A stretch of 64,000 bases of DNA, taken from the NCBI GenBank assembly GCA_023389255.1, contig JAEWER010000019.1:62001-126000 (forward strand), read 5' to 3'. Positions within the stretch are counted from its first letter, which is position 1. Each line of letters opens with the position of its first letter. This stretch comes from Bacillota bacterium. GTDB lineage: Bacteria; Bacillota; Clostridia; Saccharofermentanales; DTU023. The notes beneath the pieces are model-generated. The model made no database searches, was not told the DNA's origin, and worked only from the letters and a program-made list of their open reading frames with translations. The position numbers were made by a program, and so were the translations under genes. Of this stretch, positions 60,662-64,000 are shown piece after piece.

Positions 60662-60871
60662 TTAACGGATGCCATCGATGATGGAATGATCAAATACTTT
60701 CTGCATTAAGCTGTTTGCAAAAGAAACGATTTGCGATCGAAACAGCAAAGCGATAGCGATTAAGATGGCGATGATTATTACTATTTCAAGCGTACCTAAG
60801 CCACATTCCTCTAACGATTTGTGTTGTTGCTTAGCATAGGCTTGAGCATATAATCTCTGAGCAATTCTCAT
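60662..60871 (-). CDS. Flp1-family type IVb pilin
   Basis: A 69-residue pilin. After a basic leader with KQQHKSLEECGLGTLEIVIII comes a hydrophobic helix (IVIIIAILIAIALLF), with a Glu five residues into the mature part, the usual type IV pilin arrangement. Cleavage is probably near the Gly of ECGLG by a prepilin peptidase encoded elsewhere. It is the main subunit of a Tad-type pilus, downstream of tadA and tadBC. A GGAG site precedes the ATG. Confidence 0.85.
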   Translation of the reverse strand: MRIAQRLYAQAYAKQQHKSLEECGLGTLEIVIIIAILIAIALLFRSQIVSFANSLMQKVFDHSIIDGIR

Positions 60872-60917
60872 AGTAACTCCTTTCTATTTGATTTATTGCT
60901 ATTCAATAGAGGACGAG

Positions 60918-62465
60918 CTAAAAACTGAGCTCACTTAAAGTTAGTAAAGCTGGTAATACAGCAGTTGCCATTACAATTAGTAGATCAATACTCATGGGTA
61001 TCAGTAACTTTAGGCTTCGATGCTGTAAATATTTACGCATGGCATCGCGATAAATTTGTCTGCTATTGCTGGCTTGTAGTTGTAAGATATGTAAGAGTTC
61101 TTGACTGCCATCTTGTTCATAGCGAGCGATGAGGTTCAAGCTGGATACCAAGTCGGAATGTTTTAGATGGCTAGAAATTTCAGCTAAAGCTAGAGCAGCG
61201 CTCTGGCCACTGGTAATACGCATCCTAATTTGACGCAGTTCATGTGCAATTAAGGTAGCAGGTCTAGTCTGATAAGCGCTTTCAATCAAAAGCAAACTCT
61301 TATCTAAAGTGATACCGCTACTCAATAAGTTAGAGAGTAAATTTAAGAGACAAGGGTATTCAAGGCTATAACAGAGCTGTAATTTATCGTAGCGTTGCCA
61401 GAGATCTAATTCTTGTACCAAAGGTAGTGCTAGCAGTAAAAGAGGAAAAGCTAGGGGCAGATTGGTAAACAATAAAAGTATTAGACAACAGCTAAAGGCA
61501 AGTATGCTTAAATAAATCTTAGTGCGAAAATATTTGTAAAAAGCATGTTGAACACTTGCTTCTTCAGGCGCTAATTGCTCTAGTGCTTGTTTTAGCCAGT
61601 AACTTAAATCAAGTGGCAAAATGTTGAGCAAAGCATCAGCTAAGGTGATGATTATTACACTCTTTACAGGTCTTTTGCTCAATTTCAACCAAGGAACTTT
61701 ATTTTTGGGCTTAAATCCACTGCTGAGCAAGTAACAAGTTAAGCCACCTGCGATAATCGATAAAACATAAAGTAGATGCCAAATAGAAGTAGCTAAGTGA
61801 GAACCACTTAAGTTATCGAGATAACCTCCACTAGATTTGCCCATTAACCAGGCAAAGAAGAATGGGAGAAAGACTAAAATAATAGCCTCTGAATTTTTAG
61901 CACTTTGTTCTGCGCGAATTGCTTTTTCGAGTTGAATTTCTTCGCAAAGAGAGCGATGTGTTTCTCTAATATAAAGATCTAAGCGACCACCATATTGTCT
62001 TAAAAAACCTAGACTATGGAAAAAAGTAGTTGCTAGAGGTAGAGAGAAAGCATCGCTCAGATTTTTCAGGCAGTAACTGAGCTCAACTTGCATTAAGAGT
62101 CGCTGTTTTAGACTATGCAAAGCAGCATAGAATTTGCTTTTTGCACCTAGCTGTCTTGCTAAATCTGCTTCACTTTGAAGCAAAGCATTTTCTAAGGTGT
62201 TACCCGCAGAAACTTTACCACTCAAATATTCTAAAAATAGTCTTAGTTGTTCAGTATTCAAATTTGTGAGTCTAGCACAGCGATACCAATAGCAAGTTAT
62301 AGCTAGAGATAAAGAACAGACTAGTTGCCAAAAATAAGAATTGATCTGCCAACATCTAGCGCCAAGGAAAGCGAAGAGAACTCCTAGTAGGAGAGATACT
62401 ATTAGTAATTTCCAATTTAGAGCTAATTTGTAGCAGTGTTTAATTTTTTGTGCGTAATAGTTCAT
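60918..62465 (-). CDS. Fused TadB-TadC type pilus assembly membrane protein
   Basis: A 515-residue membrane protein with two type II secretion F domains in tandem. The first (about residues 75-220) has LEYLSGKVSAGNTLENALL and the second (about 355-500) LSNLLSSGITLDKSLLLIESAYQTR and YEQDGSQELLHILQLQASNSRQI. In most Tad systems these are separate TadB and TadC proteins that form the inner-membrane platform. The ATG at 62465 is supported by AAAGG and overlaps tadA by 26 bases. Confidence 0.82.
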   Translation of the reverse strand: MNYYAQKIKHCYKLALNWKLLIVSLLLGVLFAFLGARCWQINSYFWQLVCSLSLAITCYWYRCARLTNLNTEQLRLFLEYLSGKVSAGNTLENALLQSEADLARQLGAKSKFYAALHSLKQRLLMQVELSYCLKNLSDAFSLPLATTFFHSLGFLRQYGGRLDLYIRETHRSLCEEIQLEKAIRAEQSAKNSEAIILVFLPFFFAWLMGKSSGGYLDNLSGSHLATSIWHLLYVLSIIAGGLTCYLLSSGFKPKNKVPWLKLSKRPVKSVIIITLADALLNILPLDLSYWLKQALEQLAPEEASVQHAFYKYFRTKIYLSILAFSCCLILLLFTNLPLAFPLLLLALPLVQELDLWQRYDKLQLCYSLEYPCLLNLLSNLLSSGITLDKSLLLIESAYQTRPATLIAHELRQIRMRITSGQSAALALAEISSHLKHSDLVSSLNLIARYEQDGSQELLHILQLQASNSRQIYRDAMRKYLQHRSLKLLIPMSIDLLIVMATAVLPALLTLSELSF

Positions 62466-63600
62466 TTTCACTATTCCTTTGAAAGATAGGTTCAATTACA
62501 AACTGATCGTTTGCCAAGCCTGTGAGACTGATGATTTCTCTGACTTGTCTTGTACCAGAAGATGTACGCTCAAGATGTACTATCAGATCTATGGAGCTAG
62601 CCACTAAGCGCCTAATTGCTTCGAAAGGTAAATTGGCAGACATCAGGATAAGTAGACAGATGCGATCTAGCATTTCTAGACAAGAATTGCCGTGACCTGT
62701 AGACATACTGCCAGGATGGCCTGTGCTCATGGCTTGTACCATATCGAAAGCTTCAGCACCACGAATTTCACCCACGATTATGCGATCGGGGCGCATGCGT
62801 AGTGACGCCTTAATCAAATCTTGTAAACTTATCTCGCCATTACCGTCAGGACTTGGGGGACGTGACTCTAGTCGTACCAGATTATCTGAGTCCTGTAGAT
62901 CTAGTTCTAAAGAATCTTCGATAGTAATCAGGCGTTCTGAATTAGGAATGAAGGCTGAAAGTGCATTTAAAAAGGTAGTTTTTCCTGTTCCAGTACCGCC
63001 ACTAATAAAGATATTTTGCTTTTGTTGTACAGCAGAAATGAGAAAGTTTTCTACTTCTTGCGTAAAACTCTGCCTTGCTTTTAGATCGTTTAGAGATGGT
63101 TTAATACCTGTAAATCTACGAATGCTCAGGCAGGGTCCGTCGGGTGCAGCCGGAGGTAAAATAGCATGTAATCTTGAGCCGTCTTTGAGTTGCATACTAG
63201 CAATAGGATTGGCTTCGTTGATTAATTTGTTAGCACGGCCGAAGAATCTGCTAATTACTCGGATGAGATGTTCTTTGTTTTCAAATCGCAGTCCAGTTAA
63301 AGATAATTTACCCTCTTTTTCGATATAGACAGCCAAAGGACCATTGACCATTACCTCAGTAATTTGTGGGTCATTCAAGAGTGGCTGCAGTAGATCAAAA
63401 CCACAGATGGTGTTGTAGAGTTGTTCAATCAGTAGTCGTCTGTTGGCTAGGCTCAAATTTTTGCTTTTTAGACGTTCGAGCAACAGTTGATGTATGTGCT
63501 GTTTGATCGTTAAATCATCTAATAAGTCTAAGTTGGGCAAGCGACGCACCAGAATTTCGATTAGTTTTTGTAATTCATTTTGGGCTAGTAACTGCATCAT
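62440..63600 (-). CDS. tadA: TadA/CpaF-type secretion ATPase
   Basis: A 386-residue hexameric ATPase that powers Tad pilus assembly. The N-terminal domain has GFDLLQPLLNDPQITEVMVNGP. Walker A is ISGGTGTGKTTFLNAL, the Asp box RLITIEDSLELDL, Walker B PDRIIVGEIRGAEAFDMVQAMSTGHPGSMSTGHGN. Length is at the short end for CpaF proteins. ATG at 63600 overlaps the upstream gene by four bases. Confidence 0.94.
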   Translation of the reverse strand: MMQLLAQNELQKLIEILVRRLPNLDLLDDLTIKQHIHQLLLERLKSKNLSLANRRLLIEQLYNTICGFDLLQPLLNDPQITEVMVNGPLAVYIEKEGKLSLTGLRFENKEHLIRVISRFFGRANKLINEANPIASMQLKDGSRLHAILPPAAPDGPCLSIRRFTGIKPSLNDLKARQSFTQEVENFLISAVQQKQNIFISGGTGTGKTTFLNALSAFIPNSERLITIEDSLELDLQDSDNLVRLESRPPSPDGNGEISLQDLIKASLRMRPDRIIVGEIRGAEAFDMVQAMSTGHPGSMSTGHGNSCLEMLDRICLLILMSANLPFEAIRRLVASSIDLIVHLERTSSGTRQVREIISLTGLANDQFVIEPIFQRNSENELLRTKN

Positions 63601-64000
63601 ATTTCCTCGATCGGCATAAACTTACAGCTTTTAGGTAGGTTTGCTAGATGTTTAGCTAATTGTTGTTGATATAGAACAGAACCATAACTTTTATCTTTAG
63701 GTAAATCACCAAACCATATATCACAGAGAGAAGCAATTTTAGCTAAGAAATCCAAGTCATAAAATTCTGCTTCTAAGATGAACACTGTATCTGTAGATTC
63801 TGCTAAATAAGCTCGTATGCTAGTAATGAGATTTTTGATAACAACTAAAGAAAGTTGGCACAAATCTAAAGGGGCACAATCTAAATTAGGAAGCCAAACA
63901 CTAGCGTGATGAAAAAAATAGTGTTGGATAGTTACTTGGCCGTGCTCTAAAGATAGCAATAGTTCAGCAGTACTTTTGGCTTCATTTAGGTTGTTTGCCT
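63597..64000 (-). CDS. C-terminal part of an upstream Tad gene, possibly TadZ/CpaE-like (cut by window edge)
   Basis: At least 134 residues of a protein whose frame continues past the right edge without a stop or clear start. Visible text includes CQLSLVVIKNLITSIRAYLAESTDTVFILEA, KIASLCDIWFGDLPKD and LPKSCKFMPIEEI. In Tad clusters the gene before tadA is usually tadZ/cpaE, a MinD-like ATPase that positions the pilus, and this C-terminal part is compatible with that, but no motif proves it. The stop overlaps the tadA start by four bases. Confidence 0.5.
   Translation of the reverse strand, partial: ANNLNEAKSTAELLLSLEHGQVTIQHYFFHHASVWLPNLDCAPLDLCQLSLVVIKNLITSIRAYLAESTDTVFILEAEFYDLDFLAKIASLCDIWFGDLPKDKSYGSVLYQQQLAKHLANLPKSCKFMPIEEI

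Noticed and set aside
62723..63328. A 201-codon reading frame antisense to tadA
   Set aside because: It is the mirror of a clear ATPase gene with no ribosome site or family features.

Overview
This window is about 64 kb of low-GC, gene-dense chromosome from a Bacillota (Firmicutes) bacterium, most likely an anaerobic Clostridia-type organism. The evidence is a dnaA-dnaN-recF-remB-gyrB origin cluster, two exact parS sites, AGGAGG-type ribosome binding sites, an LPXTG surface protein, a clostridial-type secondary alcohol dehydrogenase, a Flp1/Tad pilus cluster and an orphan SelD selenium module. The species cannot be fixed from the sequence. There are no rRNA or tRNA genes, CRISPR arrays, insertion sequences or prophage genes.

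Layout. 0-3.9 kb: a left-truncated NAD synthetase gene, a small membrane protein, mutM, a glyoxalase-fold protein and cardiolipin synthase. 3.9-5.8 kb: oriC, with DnaA boxes and a thrice-repeated 10-mer upstream of dnaA and AT-rich inverted repeats between dnaA and dnaN. 5.8-12.2 kb: dnaN, parS, recF, remB, gyrB, parA (with an internal parS) and parB. 12.2-16.5 kb: accessory genes of selenium-dependent molybdenum hydroxylases (xdhC-like, yqeC, yqeB), convergent with yedF-selD. 16.7-25.4 kb: an FTR1/P19 iron import operon in the Campylobacter p19 gene order, extended by an FMN-binding lipoprotein, a DUF4418 protein and a third FtsX-type permease. 25.4-29.1 kb: an accessory patch with a tyrosine phosphatase, a frameshifted membrane gene, an internalin-like LPKTG protein and a truncated ABC permease. 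29.2-35.1 kb: ribokinase, an overlooked 42-residue LPITG microprotein, an M20 amidohydrolase, metG, a response regulator and tatD. 35.1-43.7 kb: an ascorbate (ula) locus with an UlaE epimerase, a DeoR/UlaR regulator, PTS IIA-IIC-IIB, a novel propeller-like protein, the UlaG lactonase, and the general PTS genes ptsI and ptsH. 43.7-48.5 kb: an ABC pair with a histidine kinase, a COG0523 GTPase and an NADP-dependent secondary alcohol dehydrogenase. 48.8-59.5 kb: an MMPL exporter with a repeat-rich secreted partner, an FUSC-like protein, a long glutamine synthetase, a VanW protein with a very long basic cytoplasmic tail, and an RNA methyltransferase. 59.5-64 kb: an FHA protein and a Tad pilus cluster (Flp1 pilin, fused TadB-TadC, TadA, and a gene cut by the right edge).

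How the genes work together. The origin block supplies initiation, the sliding clamp, gyrase and ParABS segregation. The selenium block makes selenophosphate and matures a selenium-containing molybdenum cofactor for hydroxylases encoded elsewhere. The iron block captures iron outside the membrane and may couple it to flavin or thiol electron carriers. The ula block imports and phosphorylates ascorbate-like acids and opens the lactone ring; the UlaD decarboxylase and UlaF 4-epimerase are not in this window. Many convergent gene pairs share stop codons or a single palindromic terminator, which indicates a compact genome.
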